Shown: positions 16,339-25,649 of the stretch, in pieces | Layout of the letters: each line of letters opens with the position of its first letter | How positions within the stretch are numbered: the stretch's first letter is position 1 | Assembly (NCBI GenBank): GCA_964581815.1 | Contig: CAZORE010000026.1 | Span: forward strand, 1 to 64,000 | Direction of reading: 5' to 3' | Source of the DNA: Trebonia sp964581815 | GTDB taxonomy: Bacteria > Actinomycetota > Actinomycetes > Streptosporangiales > Streptosporangiaceae | DNA length: 64,000 nucleotides | Translations under genes and position numbers: made by a program | The notes under the pieces: generated by a model | The model's database searches: none | What the model saw: the letters and a program-made list of their open reading frames with translations, nothing else | Told to the model about the DNA's origin: nothing

Positions 16339-18192
16339 TTAGAACGCGCCCTCGGGTATCTCCATGAGGTCGTTGGTGGTCGCCTCGATGACCTTACGGT
16401 CGCTCTCCAGCCGGGGCAGCACCGTGGTGGCGAAGAACCGGGCCGCGGCGAGCTTGCCCGTGTAGAAGTCGCGGTCAGGCTGGGTGAGCGCGCCCGTGCT
16501 GGCAAGTACAGGGTTGCTGAGCGCCCGCCCGGCGACCTCGGCCTGCCGGCCGAGCAGCCAGGCGACGATCAGGTCACCGAAGGCGAGCAGCAGGCGCACG
16601 GACTGCTGGCCGATCTTGTAGGTCTCTTCCGGCTGCTCGAACGAGCCGACGAGGAAACCGGTCATCGCGTTGAGCATCGCCTCGACCTGGGTGACGCCCT
16701 CGGCGATGGCCGCGCGCTCGGTCTTCAGCTGGCCGTCCTCGTCGTCCGCGGCCGCGAACGCGGCGACCTCGGCGAGCAGCGCCCTGACCGCGGCCCCCTG
16801 GTCGCGGACTATCTTGCGGAAGAAGAAGTCGAGCGACTGGATCGCGGTCGTGCCCTCGTACAGGGAGTCGATCTTCGCGTCCCTGATGTACTGCTCGATC
16901 GGGTAGTCCTGCAGGTAGCCCGAGCCGCCGAGCGTCTGCAGTGACAGCGCGAGCATCTCGTAGGCCCGCTCGGACCCGAGCCCCTTGACGACCGGGAGCA
17001 GCAGGTCGTTGCGCGCCGCCGCGGCGTGATCCCGGGTGCCGTTGTAGGCGGCGACCTGCGCGGCGTCCTGCAGCGTGGCCGTGTAGAACACCAGGGCCCG
17101 CATGCCCTCCGTGTACGCCTTCTGCAGCATGAGCATCCGGCGCACGTCGGGGTGATGGATGATCGTCACGCGGGGCGAGGCCTTGTCCGTCTGCCTGGTG
17201 AGGTCAGGCCCCTGCACCCGGTTCTTCGCGTAGTCAAGCGCGTTGAGGTAGCCGGTGGACAGGGTCTCGATCGCCTTCGAGCCGACCATCATCCGCGCGT
17301 GCTCGATCACCATGAACATCTGCTTGATGCCCTCGTGCACCCCGCCGATCAGGGTGCCGACCGCCGGACGGCCCGGGTCGCCGCCGAAGGTCAGCTCGCA
17401 CGTGGTGGAGACCTTGAGGCCCATCTTGTGCTCGACGTTGGTGGCCTTGACGCCGTTGGGCTCGCCAAGCGAGCCGTCCTCGTGCACGTGGTACTTGGGA
17501 ACGAGGAACATGGACAGGCCCTTGGTGCCGGGGGCGGCGCCCTCGGGCCTGGCGAGGACCAGGTGGAAGATGTTCTCCGTCAGGTCGTGCTCGCCAGTGG
17601 TGATGAACCGCTTGACGCCCTCGATGTGCCAGGTGCCGTCCGGCTGCTCGACCGCCTTGGCCCGGCCGGCGCCGACGTCGGAGCCGGCATCCGGCTCGGT
17701 GAGCACCATCGTCGCGCCCCACCCGCGCTCGACCGCGAGCTCGGCGAAGCGCCGCTGCTCGGGGGTGCCGAGGTTCCACAGGATCTGGGCGAACGTCGGC
17801 CCGTTGCAGTACATCCAGAGCGCCGGGTTGGCGCCGAGGACGAAGCTGGCGATCGCCCACTGCAGCGAGCGCGGCGCGGGGGTGCCGCCGAGCTCGGGCG
17901 ACACCGACAGCCGCCACCACTCGGCGTCCGTCAGGGTGCGGTACGACCTCTTGAAGGACTCGGGGAGAGTCACCGTGCCCGTGGCCGGGTCGAACACCGG
18001 CGGGTTACGGTCACCGTCGGTGAACGACTCGGCGGCCGGACCGAGCGCGAGCTTGTTGACCTCGGCGAGCATGTCCCTCGCCGTTTCCTCATCGATCTCG
18101 GCGAACGGCCCGGTGCCGAGGACTTCCTGGCGCCCGAGCAGTTCGAAAAGGTTGAACTCGATGTCCCGGAGATTGCTCTTGTAGTGGCTCAT
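16339..18192 (-). CDS. Acyl-CoA dehydrogenase
   Basis: FAD enzyme for the first step of beta-oxidation, passing electrons to ETF. 617 residues, the long form with an N-terminal and C-terminal extension seen in FadE5-type actinobacterial enzymes. Motifs: VLTEPDAGSDVGAGRAKA, GVKRFITTGEHDLTENI, MGLKVSTTCELTFGGD and ETLGGSGYLQDYPIEQYIRD-like TLGGSGYLQDYPIEQYIRD. ATG 18192. Single-gene unit. The Fe-S reductase at 30.7 kb and the acyl-CoA ligase at 61 kb could work in the same route. Confidence 0.93.
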   Translation of the reverse strand: MSHYKSNLRDIEFNLFELLGRQEVLGTGPFAEIDEETARDMLAEVNKLALGPAAESFTDGDRNPPVFDPATGTVTLPESFKRSYRTLTDAEWWRLSVSPELGGTPAPRSLQWAIASFVLGANPALWMYCNGPTFAQILWNLGTPEQRRFAELAVERGWGATMVLTEPDAGSDVGAGRAKAVEQPDGTWHIEGVKRFITTGEHDLTENIFHLVLARPEGAAPGTKGLSMFLVPKYHVHEDGSLGEPNGVKATNVEHKMGLKVSTTCELTFGGDPGRPAVGTLIGGVHEGIKQMFMVIEHARMMVGSKAIETLSTGYLNALDYAKNRVQGPDLTRQTDKASPRVTIIHHPDVRRMLMLQKAYTEGMRALVFYTATLQDAAQVAAYNGTRDHAAAARNDLLLPVVKGLGSERAYEMLALSLQTLGGSGYLQDYPIEQYIRDAKIDSLYEGTTAIQSLDFFFRKIVRDQGAAVRALLAEVAAFAAADDEDGQLKTERAAIAEGVTQVEAMLNAMTGFLVGSFEQPEETYKIGQQSVRLLLAFGDLIVAWLLGRQAEVAGRALSNPVLASTGALTQPDRDFYTGKLAAARFFATTVLPRLESDRKVIEATTNDLMEIPEGAF

Positions 18193-18399
18193 GTACGCTC
18201 CGCTCGATCGCTGTCTACGTACATGTTACTTGCTGGTAGCAAGCTCGGGCGACCACGAGGTCATGAACTTTGATGGCATTCAGTGAGCGTTAGCCCCAGG
18301 CGCCCCGCCGGGCGGAAGTAAGCTACACCCGCCACCCCACGCCAGCACCGGTAACGGAGCACGCCCTTCTTCACCTGTTTCAGCGCTTTTGGGACCTCA

Positions 18400-19578
18400 A
18401 TGACCAGCTTGGAGCTAGGCTTCCCATTCGTGACGGATGCTCACGACCCCTCGACAGGCCTCCCCGTGCGGCAGCCTAGCGACGGCCCGCCCTCCCGGAG
18501 CGGTTTCAGCGATGATGCGCGCGCCCGGGAATCTGAGCTGGGCGGACGCGGGCCTTTCGTGCCATCCCGCGGAGCCGACCTCCCGCCACGCGGACCCGAC
18601 CTCCCGCCACGCGGACCCGACCTCCCGCCACGCGGCGTTGACATGCCTCCTCGGGGCGCTGACATGCCTCCTCGGGGCGCTGACCGCGGCCAGGCGTTTC
18701 CCGTGCGCCAGCCGACGCGCCTCCCGCCGCGGCCGGGAGGCGGACGTCACCGCCGCGCGGTGCCCGTCAGCCTGCCGCAGAGCGCCCCGGCCCTCGTGCT
18801 CGGCGTCCCCGGCCGGGACGTCGAACTGTCCGCGGGCCCGGTTGGTGAGCTCGCCGCGGTGCTCCGGGTGGACAACCCCGCTGTCGAGGTGCGCGCCGCG
18901 CGCATTGACGGCGGCGGCCTTGACGACCCGTCCGACCTGCGTTCCGTCCTCACCGACGCGGCCGCCCGGCGGCCCGACGGCGGCCCGACACCGTGCGCCG
19001 TGGTGATACCGCTGATCGCGACGGTCAACCCGCCAGTGATCCGCAGGCTGCGCGAGGCCGTGGCCGCGAGCGGGACCAACGCCATCGTCGGCGGCTTCAT
19101 CAATTCCAACGCGATGATCGCCGAGGTGCTGCACATCCGGCTGGCGGAGGCGGGCCTCGCCCGCGCCGACCGGGTGCGGCTGTTCAGCATCGTCACCGCC
19201 GCCGACGGCGTCCTCATCGCGACGGTCGGCGGCCCGGACGCGGCCGCGATGGCCAACGTCACGTCGGTGCTACTCGCGGCCCGGCTCGCGCTTCCGGTCA
19301 TCACCGCCTCCATCGACTCCGCGCCGTCCGTCCACGATGGCGTGCGGCGGCTCAAGGAGATGGGGGTCAACCGGCTGGCCGTCGCCCCGTGCTTCATCGG
19401 GCCTGAGGCGACGCGGCGCGACTTTGACACGCTGCAAGCGCTCGGCGCGGACTGCGCCAAGCCCATCGGCGCGCACAGCAACATCGCCAAGCTCGCCGCG
19501 CTGACCTACGGGCAGGCGATCAGCCAGCTCGACCTCCCCCACCCGGGCGGCGATGAAGTGCACGGAGCGCACGAGTAG
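18400..19578 (+). CDS. CbiX/sirohydrochlorin chelatase-like protein with N-terminal heptapeptide repeat
   Basis: A 392-residue protein. Residues ~120-385 look like two halves of a CbiX-type chelatase fold (PALVLGVPGRDVELSAGPVG; CAVVIPLIATVNPPVIRRLR; LAVAPCFIGPEATRRDFDTL), as in the cobalt/iron chelatase-like family. Residues ~55-97 are a tandem 7-residue repeat, RG(A/P/V)D(L/M)PP, encoded by 21-bp units, in an otherwise disordered Pro/Arg-rich head. The metal-binding histidines of true chelatases are not obvious, so the enzymatic role is uncertain. ATG 18400 has only a weak ribosome site. Confidence 0.65.
   Translation: MTSLELGFPFVTDAHDPSTGLPVRQPSDGPPSRSGFSDDARARESELGGRGPFVPSRGADLPPRGPDLPPRGPDLPPRGVDMPPRGADMPPRGADRGQAFPVRQPTRLPPRPGGGRHRRAVPVSLPQSAPALVLGVPGRDVELSAGPVGELAAVLRVDNPAVEVRAARIDGGGLDDPSDLRSVLTDAAARRPDGGPTPCAVVIPLIATVNPPVIRRLREAVAASGTNAIVGGFINSNAMIAEVLHIRLAEAGLARADRVRLFSIVTAADGVLIATVGGPDAAAMANVTSVLLAARLALPVITASIDSAPSVHDGVRRLKEMGVNRLAVAPCFIGPEATRRDFDTLQALGADCAKPIGAHSNIAKLAALTYGQAISQLDLPHPGGDEVHGAHE
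18567..18690 (+). repeat. 21-bp in-frame tandem repeat (about six units) in two subtypes
   Basis: Three near-identical copies of a unit encoding RG(A/P)DLPP are followed by two identical copies with different codons encoding RG(V/A)DMPP, then a partial unit. The two subtypes differ mainly at wobble positions, suggesting separate duplications. Confidence 0.85.
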
Positions 19579-19695
19579 CGCTCGGCTCACTGCCGCCGCA
19601 CGAGGCACTTTGTCGGTATTTCGGTAACCGGCCCCGCTTTGTCCACGTCTTAACGGGCAATAAGACCATATGGGACGACAATTCCCGGAGGCGAC

Positions 19696-20661
19696 ATGCG
19701 TACTGTGCCCAAGGCGCTGAGGGTCGGCCTGCTCGCCATGGCCGCCGCCATCGGACTGGTCGCCACGCCCGCGGCCGGCGCGGCAGCGGCCCCGGCGACT
19801 GGCGCCGCCGGGGCGACCGCGGCCCGGGCCGCGGCGGCTCCGGGAACCGGGTTCGGCTACGGGTCCGACAGCTGGCCGGTGCCCGTCACCGGCAAAGCCC
19901 CGTACCAGGAGCCCGACACCGGCGGAAGCTACAGCGGCTACATGGGCATGGCGGGGAACTGGGCGCGCACCGAAGGGTGCAAGACCGGCAACTTCTTCGC
20001 CTGGTCGCCGGTCAACGCCGGCCAGGCGAACACCAACTTCCGCGGGTACGGGATCGGCACCGGAACCGGCGTCTACTGGTACATGGGCGGCCCTGGCGTC
20101 GACCCGCACTGGAACGGCACCAGCACAGAGGCTTACCAATGGGGCAAGCTGCAGGCGTCGTGGGCACTCGCGTGGGTCAAGGGCAAGTACATCCCCTACT
20201 CGGTGCTCTGGGCCGACATCGAACTGCCGGAGATCGCTCCCGCCCCCGACAACGGGTGGAACAGCGTCTACACCTCGCCGTGCAGCGGCGTGGTCAGGCA
20301 GCGCGGTGTCCCGGCGGTCATCGACCGGTCGGTGCTCGCCGGGTTCGCTTCCTTCGTCGCGTCGCATTCCACGTACAAGGTCGGCGTCTACTCGGCCCCG
20401 ACCATCTGGCCGCAGATCTTCGGAACCGGCCAGTACGCCACGCTCACGAATACGTACGAGTGGACCTACTGGCCCGAGACCTCGCACCTGTCGGCCGCGC
20501 CGACCGGCTGGTGCCTGCACGGCACGTCGACGTGCGCCCAGTTCTTCGGCGGGCTGACCTCATCGAGCAAGTACGCCCTGATGTGGCAATGGTCGGGCGG
20601 CGGCGGCGTCACCAACGGCATCGGCGATTTCGACCAGATCGACCTCGCGCGCTTGAAGTAG
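19696..20661 (+). CDS. Secreted glycoside-hydrolase-like (GH25/DUF1906-like) protein
   Basis: A 321-residue exported protein: a signal peptide (MRTVPKALRVGLLAMAAAIG ... cleaved after an Ala-rich stretch) followed by a mature domain. VLWADIELPEI, KVGVYSAPTIWPQIFG and WQWSGGGG with DFDQIDLA resemble strands 4-8 of the TIM-barrel lysozyme-like families GH25/DUF1906, where the last Asp pair ends the barrel. Catalytic residues are not firmly identified (Asp/Glu in WADIELPE are candidates). Two cysteine pairs could form disulfides. ATG 19696 follows GGAGG. Confidence 0.6.
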   Translation: MRTVPKALRVGLLAMAAAIGLVATPAAGAAAAPATGAAGATAARAAAAPGTGFGYGSDSWPVPVTGKAPYQEPDTGGSYSGYMGMAGNWARTEGCKTGNFFAWSPVNAGQANTNFRGYGIGTGTGVYWYMGGPGVDPHWNGTSTEAYQWGKLQASWALAWVKGKYIPYSVLWADIELPEIAPAPDNGWNSVYTSPCSGVVRQRGVPAVIDRSVLAGFASFVASHSTYKVGVYSAPTIWPQIFGTGQYATLTNTYEWTYWPETSHLSAAPTGWCLHGTSTCAQFFGGLTSSSKYALMWQWSGGGGVTNGIGDFDQIDLARLK

Positions 20662-20718
20662 CGGCCGCGGCGTGCCCGGCCCCGTGCGAGTCGATGGTGC
20701 CGCTAGCCGGGGGTGCCG

Positions 20719-22356
20719 CTAGTCGGCGGTGCCCGCGAGCAGCGGGTCGAGGCGCAGCGACGGGTTGTCCCGCTGGATGGCGCTGAGCCGCCACTTGTCG
20801 GCGAACAGGGCGAGCAGCGCACCGTCGAGCCGCCGCGTCAGCACCTCGGCGCCCCGCGCGCCCTTGAGCGCCTCGATGCCGGCCTCGTCGGTCAGCCGGG
20901 CGATCTGGTAGTCCAGGTGCGAGAGCTCTGACTTCGCGCCGAACTCGTGCTCAAGCCGGTGCAGCACCACGTCGAACTGCAACGGGCCGACCGCGGCCAG
21001 CACCGGCGCCTGGTCGCCGCGCAGGTCCGAGGAGAGCACCTGCACCACGCCCTCGGTGTCGAGCTGGTCGATGCCCCGGCGGAACTGCTTGTACTTCCCG
21101 GCGTCCCGGCACCGCACCACGCCGAAGTGCTCGGGCGCGAACGACGGGATCGGCGGATACCGCACCGGCGCATCCGCGTAAAGCGTGTCTCCTGGCCGCA
21201 GCGCGGTCGCGTTGACCAGCCCGATCACGTCGCCGGGGAACGCGGTCTCCACCGTCTCCCGGTCCTGGCCGAACATCGCCTGCGCGTACTTCGTGGCGAA
21301 CGCCCGCCCCGTCGCCGCGTGCGTGAGCACCATGCCGCGCTCGAACCGCCCCGAGCACACCCGCACGAACGCCACCCGGTCCCGGTGTGCGGGGTCCATG
21401 TTGGCCTGCACCTTGAACACCAGCCCGGAGAACGGCGCCTGCACCGGCCGCTCGTCACCCTCGACGTCCGCGCGCGGCTTGGGCGCGGGCGCCAGGTCGC
21501 ACATGGCGTCAAGCAGCCGGCGCACGCCGAAGTTCGGCAGCGCCGCCCCGAACAGCACCGGAGACGACTCGCCGGCGAGGAACGACGGCATGTCGAGGCC
21601 GGCCCCGATCTCGTCAAGCAGCGCGAGTTCTTCCTCGGCGGCGTCGTACACGGCGCCTTCGCGTTTCCTGGCCGCTTCCGGGTCCTTGAACACCTCTTCA
21701 AGCGCCTTCTCGGCGCCGCCCGGACGCCGCGTGTAGGCGGTGTACTCGCGGCTGGCCCGCTCGATCAGCCCGCGGAAGTCCCCAGCGATCCCCACCGGCC
21801 AGTTCACCGGCGTCGGCCGCAGCCCGATCCGCTGCTCGATCTCGTCGAGCAGCTCAAGCGGCTCCCGGCCCGGCCGGTCCCACTTGTTCACGAACGTCAC
21901 GACGGGCACGTGCCGCGACCGGCACACGTCGAACAGCTTGAGCGTCTGCGGTTCGAGGCCCTTCGCCGAGTCGAGCAGCATGATCGCGCAGTCGACGGCC
22001 TCGAGAACCCGGTAGGTGTCCTCGGAGAAGTCCGCGTGGCCCGGCGTGTCGAGCAGGTTGAGCACGTGCCCGTCGTAGTCGAACTTGAGCACCGCGGACG
22101 TGATGGAGATGCCGCGGTCCTTTTCCATCGCCATCCAGTCGGAGGTGACACCGCGGCGCCCGGCCTTGCCGTGCACGGCCCCCGCGGTGTTGATCGCCGC
22201 CGCGTGCAGCGCCAGTGCCTCGGTGAGCGTGGACTTGCCCGCGTCCGGGTGGCTGATCACCGCGAACGTCCGACGTCGGCGTGCCTCGGCGAGCACGCCC
22301 TCGTTCCGTACGCCCCCGTTGGTCACGGGCCGCTTCTCAACATCCGTTACCGACAC
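20719..22356 (-). CDS. prfC: Peptide chain release factor 3
   Basis: GTPase that recycles RF1/RF2 from the ribosome after termination. 545 residues with G1 SHPDAGKSTLTEAL, switch region GISITSAVL, G3 DTPGHADFSEDTYR and G4 NKWDR. GTG 22356 lies 10 nt after AGGAG. It stands alone on the minus strand, 60 bp after the facing secreted protein's stop. Confidence 0.95.
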   Translation of the reverse strand: MSVTDVEKRPVTNGGVRNEGVLAEARRRRTFAVISHPDAGKSTLTEALALHAAAINTAGAVHGKAGRRGVTSDWMAMEKDRGISITSAVLKFDYDGHVLNLLDTPGHADFSEDTYRVLEAVDCAIMLLDSAKGLEPQTLKLFDVCRSRHVPVVTFVNKWDRPGREPLELLDEIEQRIGLRPTPVNWPVGIAGDFRGLIERASREYTAYTRRPGGAEKALEEVFKDPEAARKREGAVYDAAEEELALLDEIGAGLDMPSFLAGESSPVLFGAALPNFGVRRLLDAMCDLAPAPKPRADVEGDERPVQAPFSGLVFKVQANMDPAHRDRVAFVRVCSGRFERGMVLTHAATGRAFATKYAQAMFGQDRETVETAFPGDVIGLVNATALRPGDTLYADAPVRYPPIPSFAPEHFGVVRCRDAGKYKQFRRGIDQLDTEGVVQVLSSDLRGDQAPVLAAVGPLQFDVVLHRLEHEFGAKSELSHLDYQIARLTDEAGIEALKGARGAEVLTRRLDGALLALFADKWRLSAIQRDNPSLRLDPLLAGTAD

Positions 22357-22594
22357 CGCGGCAGACTCCTAACTCAGCGACATCCCAGATTCCAAACAGG
22401 GGAAAGTCAAGATCTCTTCCGAACGGGTGCGTGGTCCCACGCCAAGCGCACCATGACCGAACCGACGCGGGCGACCGGAGGTCCAGCCCACTCGTGAGGC
22501 CCGGGAATCTGGCCTGTCCTGCCACTCAGCCTACCTGAAGGCCCCAACCCGCGATCCGCCCCACCCGTTTAGCTGGTGATGACCGCTCGCGCTC

Positions 22595-23092
22595 TCACGG
22601 AACTAGGTCGTGCTGGTACCAGGTGCCTTGCTTTCCGCCGATGTGGGCCGGGTCAGCCGGGCCGACCGGGACAAACCCGGCCTTGACCAGCACCTTCTGG
22701 GACGCGGCATTGTCGTGGGAGGTGGCCGCCCGCAGGGTGCGCAGCCCGTGCCGCGCCGCCGCCACGCGGCAGAGCTCCTGGACGGCCGCGGTCGCCACGC
22801 CGCGGCCGGCGGCGTGCTGCGCCACCCGGTAGCCGAGTTCCGCGGTGCTGTCCCCGGCAAGGAGCAGGTTGAACCGGCCAAGGACCGAGCCGTCCTCGGC
22901 GACGAGCACGTAGCAGGCGGCGGTCCCGGCCTCCTGCTCAGCCAGCAGCGCCCTGTGCCGGTCGGCGAACTGCTCGAAGTAGGCGTCGCCGCGGTCGGAG
23001 ATCGAGGCCGCGAAGTAGGCGCGGTTCGCCACTTCGAAGGCCAGCACGGATGGGGCATGGCCGGCATTCAGCCGCTGCAACTCGGGCACCAC
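22595..23092 (-). CDS. GNAT family N-acetyltransferase (RimJ-like)
   Basis: A 165-residue acetyltransferase. AELGYRVAQHAAGRGVATAA is the strand 4/acetyl-CoA loop (motif A, with RGVA for the usual RGxG/A), and LRAATSHDNAASQKVLVKAGF is the conserved N-x-x-S-x-x-x-L helix. GTG 23092. Six bases separate it from the upstream GNAT gene, so the two form an operon. Substrate unknown; RimJ/RimL-type protein acetylation is possible. Confidence 0.87.
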   Translation of the reverse strand: MVPELQRLNAGHAPSVLAFEVANRAYFAASISDRGDAYFEQFADRHRALLAEQEAGTAACYVLVAEDGSVLGRFNLLLAGDSTAELGYRVAQHAAGRGVATAAVQELCRVAAARHGLRTLRAATSHDNAASQKVLVKAGFVPVGPADPAHIGGKQGTWYQHDLVP

Positions 23093-23098
23093 CCGACT

Positions 23099-23755
23099 CT
23101 ACCCATCTGGTCCGCCGAAGCCATCTGAGCTCCCTTGGACGAGGGCCAGTTCCCAGCCGGGGCAGTACTCGTCGGTGGTCAGGCCGAGTTCCTCGCAGGC
23201 CTGGACTCGTTCCGGCCCGTCACCCCATGACTCCACGGTCACCGGGCCGACCGGGACCCGCGACAGTGCGGCGGCGAGGAGCAGCCGGTAGCCGCTCTGA
23301 TCACGCTCTCCCGCAAGCAAGCCCGGAGCGTCGATCTGGCCGGTTTCCTTGATCATCCGGCAGATGCCAGCGATATGGCCGCCGCGGCGCAGGCCAAGCA
23401 CCGTGGTGCCGGCGAACTCCGGGATCGGCCACGTGCCGGGGGTCTTGTGCCCCCACTGGCCCTGGTAGGCGGCCGCGCACAGCTCTGCGGTGTCCTCGTG
23501 GCCGGCCAGCTCGGTAACGCCCTCGGGCAACGGGGATGGCCGCGCTTGCCCGGTGAGCCGGCGGTACCCGGGCTGCCCGGCGAACCCAAGCGCCGACAGG
23601 TCAGCCGCGCTGTGCGCCCAGGCAAGCTCGCAGTCGGACACGGCTGCGCCCGCGACCAGTTCCTGCGCATCGCCGATGCCGTCAACCTCGGCCTCGGCGA
23701 CCGTTCGCCCGTCCGCGCTCACGTCGTAGTGAATAGACAACATCTCGATCAACAT
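23099..23755 (-). CDS. GNAT-like N-acetyltransferase domain protein
   Basis: A 218-residue protein with a weaker GNAT pattern: an N-terminal domain (VAEAEVDGIGDAQELV), a central segment AGTTVLGLRRGGHIAGICRM that fits strands 2-4, and a C-terminal tail HLAW-type GWELALVQG. The start is doubtful: ATG 23755 lies one base after AGGAGG, and ATG 23743 is 13 bases after it. Upstream frame to 23839 is not coding-like. First gene of the two-gene GNAT operon. Confidence 0.65.
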   Translation of the reverse strand: MLIEMLSIHYDVSADGRTVAEAEVDGIGDAQELVAGAAVSDCELAWAHSAADLSALGFAGQPGYRRLTGQARPSPLPEGVTELAGHEDTAELCAAAYQGQWGHKTPGTWPIPEFAGTTVLGLRRGGHIAGICRMIKETGQIDAPGLLAGERDQSGYRLLLAAALSRVPVGPVTVESWGDGPERVQACEELGLTTDEYCPGWELALVQGSSDGFGGPDG

Positions 23756-24031
23756 GCCTCCTGTGCTCGCTGCGCTCGCCGGGAGCGGCGGCCGTCCGGC
23801 CCGGCCCCGGCTCGAGCTGGTGACGGGGATCGAACACACCCGCCAGCAGATTGATCCTTCCCCGATAAGGCGCGTTCAACAGGAGGAAGGGACCAGGTGC
23901 CCGCAGCGCGACGAAAGTCCCTTTTGACATGCTGGCCACTGTCCGAATTATCTTGTTCCACCAGGCAGGCAGTCCCTTCCTCAGTGCGGCCAAGCCTCAT
24001 CGCAAGGTTGAGGCTGAGCGTCGAAGCAGGG

Positions 24032-24159
24032 TTTGCATAGCTGGTAACCACTATCTAGCGCCTTTGCATAGCGCAGGCCCATGATCACGATCAATTTGCG
24101 GCAAATGTCCAACCGCCGGCTATGCAAGGCTGAAAATCCGTCGTCACCAGCTATGCAAA
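24032..24159. repeat. Symmetric array of four TTTGCATAGC sites
   Basis: Two forward copies at 24032-24041 and 24063-24072 (31 bp apart) and two inverted copies at 24119-24128 (one mismatch) and 24150-24159 (31 bp apart). All four are symmetric about 24095.5. The outer pair extends to a 14-bp perfect inverted repeat (24032-24045 and 24146-24159). The centre holds ATTTGC-G-GCAAAT at 24094-24106. It lies in an otherwise gene-free interval (23756-24185). Possible ends or synaptic site of a small mobile element, or a multi-site operator. Confidence 0.75.
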
Positions 24160-24185
24160 GCGAAGATCATCCAGGAGAAAGCCCG

Positions 24186-24464
24186 TTACCGGCGGACTGG
24201 AGGCCGCAGTCCATCCATGAGGAGGTTCAACAGGCGACTGGCAAGATCTTCTCGCTGAGGCTTGGGGGCCACCGTGAAGATGCCGATAAGACTCGCGGCG
24301 ATGTCTTCGGCGGTGACGTCTCCACGGAGGTCATCCACCGCGCGGCCGGCGTCGAGGATGGTAGTGATGGCCGCTAGCAGCTCGGTTCGGGTCTGGCCGT
24401 GGGCGATCTCACCGGTCTCGATCATCGCCAGCGGAGCATAGTCCGTTTCAGTGCGTTCCTTCAT
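24186..24464 (-). pseudogene. TetR-type regulator remnant, C-terminal part only
   Basis: Encodes about 92 residues matching the ligand-binding end of TetR proteins (LLAAITTILDAGRAVDDLRG, then EDIAASLIGIFTVAPKPQ, then ASRLLNLLMDGLRPP). The N-terminal helix-turn-helix is missing: the frame begins only 20 bp from the start of the facing oxidoreductase, so a deletion must have removed ~100 codons and the shared promoter region. No ribosome site. Confidence 0.7.
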
Positions 24465-24484
24465 TACTAGGGAGACAGGCGAGC

Positions 24485-25595
24485 ATGCAGGAGCGGAGCG
24501 ATCAACTGCCGACGAGCAGGAGCCGGGCGGTCCTGCTTGATTCATTCGGCGGACCCGAAGTCCTGGACATCCGTGAGGTCCCCGCTCCGCAGGCCGGACC
24601 GGGACAGATCCGTGTCCGGGTCGCGGCGGCCGGGCTGAACCCGATGGACTGGTTCATGACCGCTGATGCGGACACCGCCGTCCGGTTCGGCTTGAGCTTG
24701 CCCGCCGGGTTCGGGACTGATTACGCGGGAGTAGTCGACCGGGTCGCTGACGGGTGACCGGCTTCGCACCTGGGATGAGGGTGTTCGGCGGCGCTTTGTC
24801 CCGCGCGGTCGCCGACTTCGTGGTGATCGACCCGGCTGAGGGCATCGCGGCGAACGAGGCCCATCGCACCCCCGACGGCGTCGACGACCGCACCGCCGCT
24901 ACCCTCACGATCGCCGGACGCACGGCATCCGCCGCCCTGGCCGTGGTCGAACCCGGGCCGGACGACACCGTGCTGATCGGCGGCGCGGCGGGCGGAGTCG
25001 GGGTGTTCGCCGTCCAGCTGGCGCGGATCACAGGGGCGCGCGTGATCGGGACGGGATCGGCGACATCGGCTGGTTTCCTGCGCGATCTCGGAGCCGAGCC
25101 GGTCGCCTACGGCGACGGACTGGCCGACCGGGTCCGCGCCCTCGCTCCCCGCGGAATCACCGCTGCGATCGACCTCTACGGAGCGGAGACAGCGCACGCC
25201 GCACGGGCACTCGGCGTCCCTGACGCGCGCATCACCACCATCGCCACCCANNNNNNNNNNNNNNNNNNNNNNNNNNNNNNNNNNNNNNNNNNNNNNNNNN
25301 NNNNNNNNNNNNNNNNNNNNNNNNNNNNNNNNNNNNNNNNNNNNNNNNNNACGCCGCACGGGCACTCGGCGTCCCTGACGCGCGCATCACCACCATCGCC
25401 ACCCAGGTCGACGGGATCACACCGGCCAACGGCGCCAGCGCCGCCCCCGGCGCCCTGGAAAAGCTCGCTCGCCTGATTGCGGCCGGCCGACTCCGGGTCC
25501 CCATCGCCGCCAGCTTCCCGGTCGAGCAAATCCGCACCGCGGTCGAGCTCCAGGCCGGCCGGCACGTGAAAGGCAAGGTCGTCATCGATCTCTAG
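24485..25595 (+). pseudogene. Quinone oxidoreductase (MDR family), frameshifted and split by an assembly gap
   Basis: NADP(H)-dependent medium-chain reductase: SFGGPEVLDIREVPAPQAGP, AGLNPMDWF, VLIGGAAGGVGVFAVQLARI (nucleotide binding) and the ending GRHVKGKVVIDL. One base is missing near 24753: the sequence GACGGGTGACCGGC gives a stop where DGVTG is expected, so the frame shifts from 24485-24757 to 24754 onward. The 100-N gap at 25251-25350 is flanked by the same 55 bp; removing 155 bases puts both sides in one frame to the TAG at 25593. The G deletion may be real or a sequencing error. Confidence 0.8.
25196..25405. other. Assembly gap (100 N) with identical 55-bp ends
   Basis: Bases 25196-25250 and 25351-25405 are identical. 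The N run is exactly 100. Collapsing 155 bases restores the oxidoreductase frame, so this is an unmerged contig overlap, not a biological duplication. Confidence 0.9.
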
Positions 25596-25649
25596 GGAAA
25601 ACGGCCTGCTTATCACTCGAATGGGTTCATAGAAAATGCAGGCCCAGTG

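Noticed and set aside
25196..25405. A 55-bp direct repeat around the first gap
   Set aside because: Assembly overlap; collapsing it restores the gene.
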